A DNA stretch of 32,859 nt from an uncultured Pelagibacteraceae bacterium (GCA_902521655.1 CABYSM010000011.1:1-32859); one strand, 5' to 3'. Numbered from the stretch's first letter, positions 8,475-18,463 are shown. The notes: a model not told the origin generated them from the letters alone. Program-made: numbers and translations.

Positions 8475-10433
8475 TTAATTTTTCCTTGGTATTAATGCCC
8501 AATAATCAAGACTTAAAAGAACTGAAGGATCAAATCTATTATTTGCGTCCTGATGTTGAAACTGATAAGCCTGAGCATCTCCAATTCCATTACTTCTTAT
8601 ACGCAATGCTCCAAGATTGTCAGAAACTTCAATCTTGTCTAGAATAGTGCTCCATGCAAAAACTGTTGTTCCCGCAAAGCATGGTGATGCATGAGTGCCT
8701 CCATTTATTGCAATTATTTTAAAAGCATTCGACAAACCATTAAATGTAAGAGCTCTTGTTAAGCTAATTACATGCCCACCATAAACAATTCGTTTTCCAA
8801 ACCTTCCACCTTTTTCGACAAAATGATTAAAATGAACTTTTGCATTGTTCTGGTAAAGTTTAGTTGCCATCATGTGTTCTGCTTCTTCAACAGTCATTCC
8901 ATCGATGTGATTAATTTTTTCATTAACATTATAATCTTCGTAACAGAGAGCAGATCCAGATGCTGAATAGTCAAAATTCGAAACATCAAAATTATAATTT
9001 TGTGCAATTGATATTATATCCTTATTTGATACTTCTTTATTTAAATCAGGAATTGAAGGATCGACTTTTTTAAGTTTTTTATTTTTCTTTCTTACCATAA
9101 CCCATCTTTTATAATCGATTACAGACTCACCATGCTGATTAGATCCAATTGAATGAACATATACAACCCCGTTATCTCCACTCGAATTTTCTTTAATACC
9201 TATAACCTCTGAGGTTGAATGAATTGTATCGCCTGGATAAGCAGGTTTGAGAAATTTACATTCAGCATACCCAAGATTAGCAATTGCATTTAATGAAATA
9301 TCTGGAACAGTTTTTCCAAACGCAATATTGAATAAAAGAAAATCGTCAACTGGGGATTCATCTAGAGACATCTTTTTTGCAAACTCTTTTGATGAATGTA
9401 AGGCATACCTAGAGCCATACAGAGCAATATATAATGCACAGTCTCCTGAAGTAATTGTTCTAGGTGTTGCATGAATAATTTTTTGACCCATCTTAAAGTC
9501 TTCAAAAAAATTACCAATTTTGTATTTACTTGTTGAAGTCATAGATTCCTCAATATGAGAGTCTTCCTCAACTTTATTGACTAGTGATTCTGCTTCTATA
9601 ACTCTTTTTGCATGGGCAACATGAAGTTCTTCTATTTGACTATCCTCAAAAGTTATAACACCAATATTAGGATCTTTTTTTCGCGCTTCTTCAAAAGCAG
9701 CTACAATTCTTTTGGCTTTATCAAGTTGTTCCACGGTAGGAGTAAAAATTTTGTTGCATATTTGAATTTGCCCAGGGTGAATAAGCGTTTTGCCATCAAA
9801 ACCCAAACCATGACTATAAGTACATTCTTCCTCAAAACCTTTTGAATCTCTAATATCGTTAAATACTCCATCTAGTATTGATAATTTAAATGCTTTAGAG
9901 GCCATCATACATTTTTCAAAACTTGTTACTAAAGCAGTTCTTTTTAATTCGTCTTCAAGTCCAAGTTCAGTTGAAAGATCATTGGTTCCCATTACAAAAC
10001 ATTTTAAATGTTTTGATGCTTTAGCAATGTCATATGCGTTTACTATGGAAAGTGCAGTCTCCATCATTACCCATATTTTTATCTCCTTTGTACTAATATA
10101 TTTTTCGCAATCCTGTATATCTTTAGCCTCATTAACCTTTGGTACCAATATTGCATCTGGAGTACACTCCTCTAAAATCTTTAAATCTTTCTGTCCTTCT
10201 TCTGAATCTAAGTTATTAATTCTAATTACTTGCTCTTTGTTTTTATTCACTCCCGAATTGATAATATTTACAATGGCTTTTCTTGCATCTTCTTTTGCAC
10301 TTAATGCTACCGAGTCCTCTAAGTCGTAAATCAATGCGTCTACATCCAACGTACTGCTCTTCTTTAATGCCTTGGCATTAGAGCCTGGAACATAAAGAAC
10401 GCTTCTTCTTGGTTTTCTTATATTTTTTCTCAT
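8475..10433 (-). CDS. Fusion protein: N-terminal HpcH/HpaI aldolase-citrate lyase beta (malyl-CoA/beta-methylmalyl-CoA lyase-like) domain + C-terminal double MaoC (mesaconyl-CoA hydratase-like) domain
   Basis: 652 aa single ORF. N-term: RRSVLYVPGSNAKALKKSSTLDVDALIYDLEDSV, GLGFDGKTLIHPGQI (CitE/Mcl family). C-term from about residue 298: IGNFFEDFKMGQKIIHATPRTITSGDCALYIALYGSRYAL, FGKTVPDISLNAIANLGYAECKF, YGGHVISLTRALTFNGLSNAF (Mch-type MaoC). Confidence 0.85.
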   Translation of the reverse strand: MRKNIRKPRRSVLYVPGSNAKALKKSSTLDVDALIYDLEDSVALSAKEDARKAIVNIINSGVNKNKEQVIRINNLDSEEGQKDLKILEECTPDAILVPKVNEAKDIQDCEKYISTKEIKIWVMMETALSIVNAYDIAKASKHLKCFVMGTNDLSTELGLEDELKRTALVTSFEKCMMASKAFKLSILDGVFNDIRDSKGFEEECTYSHGLGFDGKTLIHPGQIQICNKIFTPTVEQLDKAKRIVAAFEEARKKDPNIGVITFEDSQIEELHVAHAKRVIEAESLVNKVEEDSHIEESMTSTSKYKIGNFFEDFKMGQKIIHATPRTITSGDCALYIALYGSRYALHSSKEFAKKMSLDESPVDDFLLFNIAFGKTVPDISLNAIANLGYAECKFLKPAYPGDTIHSTSEVIGIKENSSGDNGVVYVHSIGSNQHGESVIDYKRWVMVRKKNKKLKKVDPSIPDLNKEVSNKDIISIAQNYNFDVSNFDYSASGSALCYEDYNVNEKINHIDGMTVEEAEHMMATKLYQNNAKVHFNHFVEKGGRFGKRIVYGGHVISLTRALTFNGLSNAFKIIAINGGTHASPCFAGTTVFAWSTILDKIEVSDNLGALRIRSNGIGDAQAYQFQHQDANNRFDPSVLLSLDYWALIPRKN

Positions 10434-11446
10434 TATTTTAAATGATCCTCTATGAGCATTTCAGCAATTTGAATTGTGTTTAAGGCTGCGCCTTTCCTCA
10501 AATTATCAGATACTACCCAAATTGATAAACCATTTTTAGTTGAAGTATCCTCTCTAATTCTTGAAACATAAGTATCGTCATTGCCAGCACATTCCTTTGG
10601 TGTTACGTACCCACCATCTTCACGTTCATCTAATAATTTACAACCTGGTGCATTTTTAATGGCATCTCTTGCTTGTTCTACAGAAACTTTTTCGTGAAAT
10701 TCTATATTCACTGCCTCTGAATGACCAATAAAGACCGGTACTCTCACACAAGTCGCACTAAAACTTATTTCATTAGATAAAATCTTTTTTGTTTCTTGAT
10801 CCATCTTAAGTTCTTCTTTTGTATAACCATCATCCATAAATTTATCAATGTGTGGAATAACATTAAATGCAATTGGTTTTGTAAACTTTATGTTGTCTTT
10901 TATTTCGTCAGAAAACATATTTTTTGTCTGGTCGAATAACTCATCCATGCCAGCTTTGCCTGCACCTGAAACAGATTGATAGGTTGATACAATCACCTTT
11001 TTTATTTTTGAAATTTCGTGCAATGGTTTTAATGCTACGACTAGTTGTATTGTTGAACAATTAGGGTTAGCGATAATATTTTTTATTTTATAATCTTTTA
11101 TAGCTTCAGGATTTACTTCAGGAACGATTAGTGGAATATCTTTATCCATTCTAAATTGACTTGAATTATCGATAACAATGCAATTTTTTTCAGCAAACTT
11201 GGGTGCCCATTCTTTTGATACGCTCGCTCCTGCGGAAAATAGTGCTAGATCAGCTTTTGCAGGATCAAATTTATCAATTGCTTCGACTGTAAGCTCCTTG
11301 TCTCCAAATTCAACTTTAGCTCCCTCACTTTTACTTGAGGCAACAGGAAAAATATTAGATGAGTCGTACTTTCTATCTGAAAGTATGTTAAGCATCTCTC
11401 GACCGACATTTCCAGTTGCTCCAACTATTGCGATGTTTAAGCTCAT
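10433..11446 (-). CDS. asd: Aspartate-semialdehyde dehydrogenase
   Basis: 337 aa; GATGNVGREML, SAGASVSKEWAPKFA, NPNCSTIQLVVALKPL, TYQSVSGAGKAGMDEL. Confidence 0.96.
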   Translation of the reverse strand: MSLNIAIVGATGNVGREMLNILSDRKYDSSNIFPVASSKSEGAKVEFGDKELTVEAIDKFDPAKADLALFSAGASVSKEWAPKFAEKNCIVIDNSSQFRMDKDIPLIVPEVNPEAIKDYKIKNIIANPNCSTIQLVVALKPLHEISKIKKVIVSTYQSVSGAGKAGMDELFDQTKNMFSDEIKDNIKFTKPIAFNVIPHIDKFMDDGYTKEELKMDQETKKILSNEISFSATCVRVPVFIGHSEAVNIEFHEKVSVEQARDAIKNAPGCKLLDEREDGGYVTPKECAGNDDTYVSRIREDTSTKNGLSIWVVSDNLRKGAALNTIQIAEMLIEDHLK

Positions 11447-11449
11447 AAA

Positions 11450-12559
11450 TTAAAAATTCTGTATTAATTGATTAATAATTTTGTTTCCCATTTCAACTGT
11501 CGACAGATTTTTATTATCATCACCTATTAAGTCGGCTGTCTTATAGCCATCTGAAAGTACTTTATTAACAGATTGATTGATGAGATCAGATTCCTTATCC
11601 ATATTAAATGAATATTTAAGGCACATTGCAAAGCTTAAGATTGACGCAATAGGATTTGCTATTCCTTTACCGGCAATATCAGGTGCTGATCCGTGAACGG
11701 GTTCATAAAGAGATTTTCTGAAGTTATTTGAATCGAATACGCCCAATGAAGCTGAAGGCAGCATACCTAAAGATCCTGTTAACATAGCGGCTTCATCAGA
11801 CAGAATATCACCAAATAAATTATCTGTAACAATTACGTCAAATTGTTTTGGATTTCTTACAAGTTGCATAGCGCAATTATCCGCATACATGTGTGAGAGT
11901 TCAACATTTGGATATTCATTTTTATGAACGTAAGACACTTCTTCTCTCCATAAAATGCCCGACTCCATAACATTTGATTTTTCACATGAAGTTACCTTGT
12001 TGTCTCTTTTGCTTGCCAGTTCAAAGGCTATTCTTGCAACTCTTCTTATTTCTTCTGTACTGTATGACTGAGTATTAATTCCAACTCTAGTTCCGTCACT
12101 TTTTTCTTCGATACCTCTTGGCTCTCCAAAGTAAATACCGCCTGTAAGTTCTCTAACAATTAGGATGTCTAAACCAGAAACAAGTTCAGATTTTAAAGAT
12201 GATGCATCAACCATTGATTCAAAACATAAGGCAGGTCTTAAATTAGCAAATAGATCCATTTCTTTTCTGATGCTTAAAAGCCCTTGCTCAGGCCTTAAAG
12301 AAAAATCAAGATGATCCCACTTTTCTCCTCCAACAGCGCCAAGTAAGACGGCATGAGAGTCTTTTGCCTTATCTAATGTTTCATCTGATAAGGGGACACC
12401 ATATCGATCATAAGCCGCTCCCCCAATATCATCTTTTTGTATTTCAAATACAACATTACTATTTTCTTCAACACATTTAGCAACTTTAATAACTTCATCC
12501 ATTACTTCTGGGCCAATACCATCTCCAGACAAAATTAATAATTTGTATAATTTACTCAT
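11450..12559 (-). CDS. leuB: 3-isopropylmalate dehydrogenase
   Basis: 369 aa; [75 protein letters not shown]. Confidence 0.97.
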   Translation of the reverse strand: MSKLYKLLILSGDGIGPEVMDEVIKVAKCVEENSNVVFEIQKDDIGGAAYDRYGVPLSDETLDKAKDSHAVLLGAVGGEKWDHLDFSLRPEQGLLSIRKEMDLFANLRPALCFESMVDASSLKSELVSGLDILIVRELTGGIYFGEPRGIEEKSDGTRVGINTQSYSTEEIRRVARIAFELASKRDNKVTSCEKSNVMESGILWREEVSYVHKNEYPNVELSHMYADNCAMQLVRNPKQFDVIVTDNLFGDILSDEAAMLTGSLGMLPSASLGVFDSNNFRKSLYEPVHGSAPDIAGKGIANPIASILSFAMCLKYSFNMDKESDLINQSVNKVLSDGYKTADLIGDDNKNLSTVEMGNKIINQLIQNF

Positions 12560-13182
12560 ATTATTTTACTTCCATATAACCAAGGGGTTTCTTTAGCTTG
12601 ATTATTTTCAAAATTTGAAATCGAACTTGATTTATTTAAAGTTAGACCAATGTCATCGAGTCCTTCAATTAAACATTTCTTCTTAACAGGATCGATTTCG
12701 AATGTTATTTCTTTTTGTTCATTGTTTTCTACATAAGTTATGTTCTGCTTTTCTAGATCAATGTTGAAATTCAATGTATTCTCAGCTGTGTCCTGTAATT
12801 TAGCTACTGTTTCTTCGTCAAGAATTATTGGTAAAATTCCGTTTTTGAAGCAATTATTATAAAATATATCAGCGTAACTTGGTGCGATTATACATTTAAT
12901 GCCATAGTCAGCAATTGACCATGGAGCATGTTCGCGTGAAGAGCCACAACCAAAATTTTTACCCGCTATTAAGATACTTGCCCCATTGTACTGATCTTGA
13001 TTGAGTGCAAAAGAATCTATTTTGTTACCGTCTTGATCAAACTTTAATTCAAAAAATAAATATTCTCCAAGACCAGTTCTTTTAATTGTTTTCAAAAACT
13101 GTTTTGGGATTATCATATCTGTATCAACATTAGTTATCCGTATAGGAATTGCATTGCCAGTTAGTTTATTAAATTTCTCCAT
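12556..13182 (-). CDS. leuD: 3-isopropylmalate dehydratase small subunit
   Basis: 208 aa; [63 protein letters not shown]. Confidence 0.97.
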   Translation of the reverse strand: MEKFNKLTGNAIPIRITNVDTDMIIPKQFLKTIKRTGLGEYLFFELKFDQDGNKIDSFALNQDQYNGASILIAGKNFGCGSSREHAPWSIADYGIKCIIAPSYADIFYNNCFKNGILPIILDEETVAKLQDTAENTLNFNIDLEKQNITYVENNEQKEITFEIDPVKKKCLIEGLDDIGLTLNKSSSISNFENNQAKETPWLYGSKII

Positions 13183-14585
13183 TATAGATCTCTAAAATCA
13201 GTTAATTTACCTTTGATAGCTGCAGCAGCAGCCATTTGTGGACTCATTAAATGCGTTCGCCCACCTCTTCCTTGTCTTCCTTCAAAATTTCTATTTGAAG
13301 TTGATGCACATCTTTCTTGAGGTTTAAGTTTATCTGCATTCATGGCTAAACACATTGAACAACCTGGATCTCTCCAATCGAACCCTGCTTCTATAAATAT
13401 TTTATCTAAGCCTTCCTTTTCTGCCTGTTCTTTCACAAGTCCTGAACCTGGGACAATCATTGCATGAACATTTTTTCTAACTTTGCGACCTTTCGCAATT
13501 TTAGACACGGCCCTTAAATCCTCTATTCGTCCATTTGTGCAAGATCCAATAAAAACTTTATTTACTTCAATCTCATTAATTGGTGTATTAGGTTCGAGAC
13601 CCATATAATCAAGCGCTCTTTCAATAGATATCTTTTTTTCATCACTACTTGCATTTTTTGGATCAGGAACGTAGCCGTCAATTGAAACAACATCTTCCGG
13701 ACTTGTTCCCCAAGTTACTTGAGGAATAATTTCGTCTGCTTTTATTTCTACGATCTCATCATATTGTGCGCCTTCGTCAGTGGCAAGTGATTGCCAATAC
13801 TTAATCGCCGTTTCAAACTCTTCGCCAGAAGGAGCAAGTGGTCTGCCCTTTAAATATTCCCAAGTTTTTTCATCAGGACTGATTAAACCAGCTCTTGCGC
13901 CTGCCTCAATAGACATATTGCAAACCGTCATTCTGCCTTCCATTGATAAATTTTTAATTACGTCACCTGTATATTCAATCACATAACCTGTTCCACCAGC
14001 AGTTCCTATTTTTTTTATAATTGCTAATATTATGTCTTTTGCAGTCACACCGTCCACAACCTCACCTGTAATTTTAATGCACATATTTTTAGCTTTTGTT
14101 TGAATCAGAGTTTGGGTTGCAAGAGTATGTTCAACTTCAGATGTTCCTATGCCCCACGCTAAAGCACCAAAAGCTCCATGGGTCGATGTATGACTATCTC
14201 CACAAACTATTGTCATTCCAGGTTGAGTAAATCCTTGCTCGGGACCAACAATATGCACAATACCTTGTCGCTTATCTGACATCGGTAGGTAAGTGATATT
14301 ATTTTCACTAGCATTTCTCTCTAGTGTTTCAACTTGTAATTTTGAATCTGGGTCTGCTATGCCCTTATCTCTATCCATAGTGGGCACATTATGATCTGCT
14401 GTCGCCAGAGTGAATTCAGGTCTTCTAACTTTTCTGCCACTCATTCGCAATCCTTCGAAGGCCTGCGGACTAGTTACCTCGTGTACAAGATGTCGGTCTA
14501 TATAAAGTATGGTAGTTCCATCATCATTAATGGAAACGATATGGTTATCCCATATTTTATCATACAAAGTTTTTGGCGCACTCAT
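13182..14585 (-). CDS. leuC: 3-isopropylmalate dehydratase large subunit
   Basis: 467 aa; [69 protein letters not shown]. Confidence 0.97.
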   Translation of the reverse strand: MSAPKTLYDKIWDNHIVSINDDGTTILYIDRHLVHEVTSPQAFEGLRMSGRKVRRPEFTLATADHNVPTMDRDKGIADPDSKLQVETLERNASENNITYLPMSDKRQGIVHIVGPEQGFTQPGMTIVCGDSHTSTHGAFGALAWGIGTSEVEHTLATQTLIQTKAKNMCIKITGEVVDGVTAKDIILAIIKKIGTAGGTGYVIEYTGDVIKNLSMEGRMTVCNMSIEAGARAGLISPDEKTWEYLKGRPLAPSGEEFETAIKYWQSLATDEGAQYDEIVEIKADEIIPQVTWGTSPEDVVSIDGYVPDPKNASSDEKKISIERALDYMGLEPNTPINEIEVNKVFIGSCTNGRIEDLRAVSKIAKGRKVRKNVHAMIVPGSGLVKEQAEKEGLDKIFIEAGFDWRDPGCSMCLAMNADKLKPQERCASTSNRNFEGRQGRGGRTHLMSPQMAAAAAIKGKLTDFRDL

Positions 14586-14621
14586 AATTCAGTTAATGAT
14601 ATTAAAAAGAAAAAGAATTGT

Positions 14622-15197
14622 TTATTCTTTTGTGCTGTCTGTTTCTTCTGATTTTCCATCTTCCGCCTCAGGACTAGTTTCCTCTTTTGCTTCAGGTGTA
14701 TCTTCAGTTTGTGACTCTGAAGTCTCAGCTTGCATCGTAGCCTCATCTTCAGTTGCAAGTTCTTCTGCGGCAACGATTTGATCTTCCGCAACCTCTTCTG
14801 TTTCATCAATATACAAGCTGGCTAAATCAGGCTGTTTTTTTCTAATTCTTTCAACAATTCTTGCTTTTTTGCCAGTTAGGTCTCTTAAGTAATAGAGCTT
14901 TGCTCTTCTCACCTGGCCACTTCTTACAATTGAAATAGAGTCAATGGTTGGACTAAAAATTGGAAAGACTCTCTCAACACCCTCACCAAAAGATATTTTT
15001 CTTACTGTGAATGAAGAACTCAGCCCTCTATTCTTTTTTCTTATACAAACACCCTCAAATGCTTGGATACGTTCTCTTGTACCCTCTCGAACTTTAACAT
15101 TTACTCTGACAGTATCTCCTGGATGGAACTGAGGTATTTTCTTACCTTTAATAAGTGTCTTTATCTGATCTTTTTCAAACTGCTCTATAATATTCAT
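14622..15197 (-). CDS. rplS: Ribosomal protein bL19 with an acidic ~60 aa C-terminal extension
   Basis: 191 aa; core [35 protein letters not shown] ... [22 protein letters not shown]; followed by Glu/Ala/Thr/Ser-rich tail [60 protein letters not shown]. Confidence 0.96.
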   Translation of the reverse strand: MNIIEQFEKDQIKTLIKGKKIPQFHPGDTVRVNVKVREGTRERIQAFEGVCIRKKNRGLSSSFTVRKISFGEGVERVFPIFSPTIDSISIVRSGQVRRAKLYYLRDLTGKKARIVERIRKKQPDLASLYIDETEEVAEDQIVAAEELATEDEATMQAETSESQTEDTPEAKEETSPEAEDGKSEETDSTKE

Positions 15198-15224
15198 GAT
15201 TGCCTCGCACCGTCTTTTAATACT

Positions 15225-15941
15225 TTATTTCTTGCTTGTCTTGTTTTTTTTGTAGTTTTTCCATATGTCTGGCCTCATTTTCTTTGTTATTTTCTCGGAC
15301 ATGTCCAGGCGCCATTTACTGATATTCTTATGATTACCTGACAGCAATACATCTGGAATAGTCATGTTTTTCCATGTTTTTGGCCTGGTATATTGCGGAT
15401 ACTCTAACAAATCATTATTAAATGATTCCATTTTACTGGACTCACTATGTCCCAAAGTACCAGGAAGAAGTCTAACTATAGACTCAACTAAAACCTGAGC
15501 AGCTAACTCTCCGCCAGCTAAAATGTAGTCTCCAATACTTAATTCTTCTATAGCGTAATAATCCAAAAGACGTTGATCGATTCCCTCATATCTCCCACAA
15601 AGAAGATTTATTCCTTTCATTTTTGATAATTTGACAACTTTCTTTTGCGTGAGAGGCTTTCCCCTTGGGCTTAAGTAAATCAATGGGTATTTTTCTTTGG
15701 ATTTTATATTTCTATAGCATGCATCAATAGCTTTACCCATGATATCTGGTTTAAAAATCATTCCAGGCCCACCACCAGCTGTTGTATCATCAATTTTTTT
15801 ATATTTGTCTTTCGTATACTTACGAGGATCAATTGTTTTTAATGACCATATTTTTTTGCTATGAGCTTTGCCTATAACGCCTTGTCCAAGTATACCAGGA
15901 AGAGAGTCAGGAAATATTGATATGATTTTAACTTTATACAT
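15225..15941 (-). CDS. trmD: tRNA (guanine37-N1)-methyltransferase
   Basis: 238 aa; GGGPGMIFKPD, YLSPRGKPLTQKKV, LLCGRYEGIDQRLLD, SIGDYILAGGELAAQVLVESIVRLLPGTLG. Confidence 0.97.
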   Translation of the reverse strand: MYKVKIISIFPDSLPGILGQGVIGKAHSKKIWSLKTIDPRKYTKDKYKKIDDTTAGGGPGMIFKPDIMGKAIDACYRNIKSKEKYPLIYLSPRGKPLTQKKVVKLSKMKGINLLCGRYEGIDQRLLDYYAIEELSIGDYILAGGELAAQVLVESIVRLLPGTLGHSESSKMESFNNDLLEYPQYTRPKTWKNMTIPDVLLSGNHKNISKWRLDMSEKITKKMRPDIWKNYKKNKTSKK

Positions 15942-15945
15942 TTTA

Positions 15946-16452
15946 TTAATTTAAATATTCACTAACATTTTGAACTAGTAATAATTTTTTCTCTAAGTCC
16001 ACTTTCTTTATTGTCGTTTTTGAAAATGGAATAAAAAAATCTTTTTGGTCTTTATTTCTTACCTCTATCAAATCAGCTGATCCATAATTTTCAACTGAGC
16101 ATACTGTTCCAAGTTTTTTTTCATTTTCATCCTTTACCTCTAAATTAATTAATTCATGAAAATAATATTTTTTATGATTATTTATTTCAGATAATTCAGA
16201 AGACTCTATTTCTATTAGAGATCCAACTATCAACTCAGATTTTTCTCTAGTATCAACTTCTTTACATGAAACAATATATCCATTAGGTAGTACTTTTATT
16301 TTTTTTAGATTTATAGAGCTATAATTTTTTCCAATATTAAAAGACTTGTACTTGAATATATTTTCAGGGTTTTCCGTGAAAGATGTGATCTTGAAAAACC
16401 CCTTTAATCCGTGAACGCCTCTAACTTCGCCAACTACTATGAACTTAGACAT
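15946..16452 (-). CDS. rimM: Ribosome maturation factor RimM
   Basis: 168 aa; VVGEVRGVHGLKGFFKITSFTENPENIF N-terminus, PRC-barrel C-terminus; between trmD and rpsP. Confidence 0.93.
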   Translation of the reverse strand: MSKFIVVGEVRGVHGLKGFFKITSFTENPENIFKYKSFNIGKNYSSINLKKIKVLPNGYIVSCKEVDTREKSELIVGSLIEIESSELSEINNHKKYYFHELINLEVKDENEKKLGTVCSVENYGSADLIEVRNKDQKDFFIPFSKTTIKKVDLEKKLLLVQNVSEYLN

Positions 16453-16466
16453 AATGAATAAGACTT

Positions 16467-17057
16467 TTATTTGTTCTCGTCTCCTGCTTGGTCTTCCCCT
16501 GTTTTTGTCTCTTCTGCTGGAGTTTCTTCTGCTGCTGGAGCTTCTTCAGCTGGAGCTTCTTCAGCTGGAGCTTCTTCCGCTGGAGCTTCTTCCGCTGGAG
16601 CTTCTTCCGCTGGAGCTTCTTCCGCTTGAGCTTCTTCCGCTTGAGCTTCTTCTGCTTTAGCTTCTTCCGCTGGAGCTTCTTCTGCTTGAGCTTCTTCTGC
16701 TGGAGCTTCTGCTGCTGCTGCAGACGCCTCTTGAGCTGCCACTAAGCGTTCTTGAGCTTTCTTCTTTGGTTGTGCTTTTTTTGGATTGTTTCCTTGAGCA
16801 GGCATTGGGATTAAACCCGCAGCACCCAGAATCTTTGCAACTTTGTCGGTGGGCTTTGCTCCTTTGGATAACCATTCCTTTATATTATCCTGATCTAATT
16901 GAACTCTGTCTTTATTGTCTTTATTAAGAAGAGGATTAAACAATCCTACTTTCTCAATAAATCTACCGTCTCTTGGACTTCGAGAGTCAGCGACTACTAC
17001 TCTATAGACAGGTCTTTTCTTTGATCCTGCCCTAGATAATCTTATTTTTAATGCCAT
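16467..17057 (-). CDS. rpsP: Ribosomal protein bS16 with a long (Glu-Ala-Pro-Ala-Glu)n-type C-terminal extension
   Basis: 196 aa; [43 protein letters not shown] core, then repeat tail [35 protein letters not shown]... Confidence 0.96.
   Translation of the reverse strand: MALKIRLSRAGSKKRPVYRVVVADSRSPRDGRFIEKVGLFNPLLNKDNKDRVQLDQDNIKEWLSKGAKPTDKVAKILGAAGLIPMPAQGNNPKKAQPKKKAQERLVAAQEASAAAAEAPAEEAQAEEAPAEEAKAEEAQAEEAQAEEAPAEEAPAEEAPAEEAPAEEAPAEEAPAAEETPAEETKTGEDQAGDENK
16533..16712 (-). repeat. 15-bp in-frame tandem repeat array in the rpsP 3' coding region
   Basis: About 12 units of 15 bp, + strand consensus gcttcttccgctgga (encoding EAPAE-type pentapeptides on the minus strand); several central copies are identical. 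Boundaries approximate. Confidence 0.9.
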
Positions 17058-17080
17058 TTTTTTCTCCTTTTGTTAAAAAA

Positions 17081-18463
17081 TTAAAATTTATTCTTAAAAA
17101 AATCATTTGGTATGCCGGCACCTAATTGTCCACCTAACATATTTGGATCTATAGAGCCCATTCCCTTTTTTGATAATTTCTTCATCATGTCGGACATTTT
17201 TCTATGCTGTTTTAATATTTTATTGATATCTGAAATTGAAGTACCAGAGCCTGCTGCAATTCTTTTCTTTCTTGATCCATTTATAATCTTTGGTTTATTC
17301 CTCTCATACTTTGTCATTGATAAAATAATTGCCTCCTGTTTTATAATAGAATTTTCAGGATTTTCTTGTTGTGGAATTTTATCTTTCATATTTTTAAGAC
17401 CAGGAATAAATTTCATTAAATTTGAAATCCCTCCCATTTTTTTCATTTGTCTAATTTGGCTAAGTAAATCATCAAGGTCAAACTCCCCTTTTTTCAACTT
17501 TTCTGCCATCTTTTCAGCGTCTTCTTCTTTAATAGTTTCAGTTGCTTTTTCAACTAATGTTACGATATCGCCCATTCCCAGGATACGGTTGGCTATTCGT
17601 TCAGGATGAAAAACTTCAATAGCATCCATTTGCTCACCCATACCCATAAATTTAATAGGACAGTTAGTGGCATATTTCATGCTCAGGGCTGCTCCACCTC
17701 TCGTATCCCCATCTACCCTTGTTAATATTGTTCCTGTTACTGTAATTGTTTTAGAGAAGTCAGTCGCAACATTAACTGCTTCTTGTCCAGTTAAGCTGTC
17801 AAGAACCAGCAATGTCTCCGTTGGGCTAATTTCCTTTTCTAATTGATTTAATTCATTCATAAGAGACTGATTAATATTTATTCGTCCAGCCGTATCAAAT
17901 AATAGACAGTCGATTTCTTGAAGTTGTGCAAATTGTAAAGCTCTCTTTGCAATATCTATTGGCAATTGATCATCAACCTTTGGCAGAATTGTAACATTTA
18001 TTTGTTCTGAAAGTTTCTTTAATTGATCAAATGCTGCAGGACGAGACGTATCAAGTGATATTAATAATACTTTTTTATTTTTCTTTTCTTTTAAATAATT
18101 GCCAATTTTTCCAACTGTCGTAGTTTTGCCGGAACCTTGTAGTCCAGCAAAAAGATAAATTGAATTTCCACTTTCATTTACTTTCAATTCACTAAATTCT
18201 GAACCAAGAGCCATTATAAGTTCATCATTGACAATTTTGGTTATCATTTGAGCTGGAGTTATTGACCTAAGTATTTCCTTGCCTATAGACTCTTTTTTAA
18301 CTTTTTCTATAAAGTCCTTTGCTACAGGTAAAGCTACGTCAGCTTCTAAGAGTGCTCGCCTAATATCACGTAAGGCCGCATCCAAAGAGCTCTCGTCAAT
18401 AGAACCAGTCTTTTTTAGACCTTTAAAAATAACATCAAACCTATTACTAAGGCTTTCAAACAT
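17081..18463 (-). CDS. ffh: Signal recognition particle protein Ffh
   Basis: 460 aa; FAGLQGSGKTTTVGKIGNYL, SLDTSRPAAFDQL, DTAGR, TRVDGDTRGGAALS, Met-rich M domain with RKKRIAAGSGTSISDINKILKQHRKM. Confidence 0.97.
   Translation of the reverse strand: MFESLSNRFDVIFKGLKKTGSIDESSLDAALRDIRRALLEADVALPVAKDFIEKVKKESIGKEILRSITPAQMITKIVNDELIMALGSEFSELKVNESGNSIYLFAGLQGSGKTTTVGKIGNYLKEKKNKKVLLISLDTSRPAAFDQLKKLSEQINVTILPKVDDQLPIDIAKRALQFAQLQEIDCLLFDTAGRININQSLMNELNQLEKEISPTETLLVLDSLTGQEAVNVATDFSKTITVTGTILTRVDGDTRGGAALSMKYATNCPIKFMGMGEQMDAIEVFHPERIANRILGMGDIVTLVEKATETIKEEDAEKMAEKLKKGEFDLDDLLSQIRQMKKMGGISNLMKFIPGLKNMKDKIPQQENPENSIIKQEAIILSMTKYERNKPKIINGSRKKRIAAGSGTSISDINKILKQHRKMSDMMKKLSKKGMGSIDPNMLGGQLGAGIPNDFFKNKF

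Noticed and set aside
9995-10015. Near-perfect palindrome CAAAACATTT-T-AAATGTTTTG within the lyase/hydratase fusion gene
   Set aside because: Low-complexity AT-rich inverted repeat inside a conserved coding segment; plausible by chance and no regulatory context.
9612-10329. + strand ORFs (77 aa, 115 aa) opposite the fusion gene
   Set aside because: Antisense to strongly conserved CitE-domain coding sequence; no motif, no RBS support.
14582-14809. 75-aa minus-strand ORF in an alternate frame of the rplS tail
   Set aside because: Out-of-frame reading of the low-complexity acidic tail; Lys/Leu-rich artefact.
16439-16745. + strand Leu/Ser-Phe-rich repeat ORFs ([22 protein letters not shown]) opposite rpsP
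   Set aside because: Antisense readings of the 15-bp rpsP repeat; period divisible by 3 keeps all frames open. No independent coding evidence.
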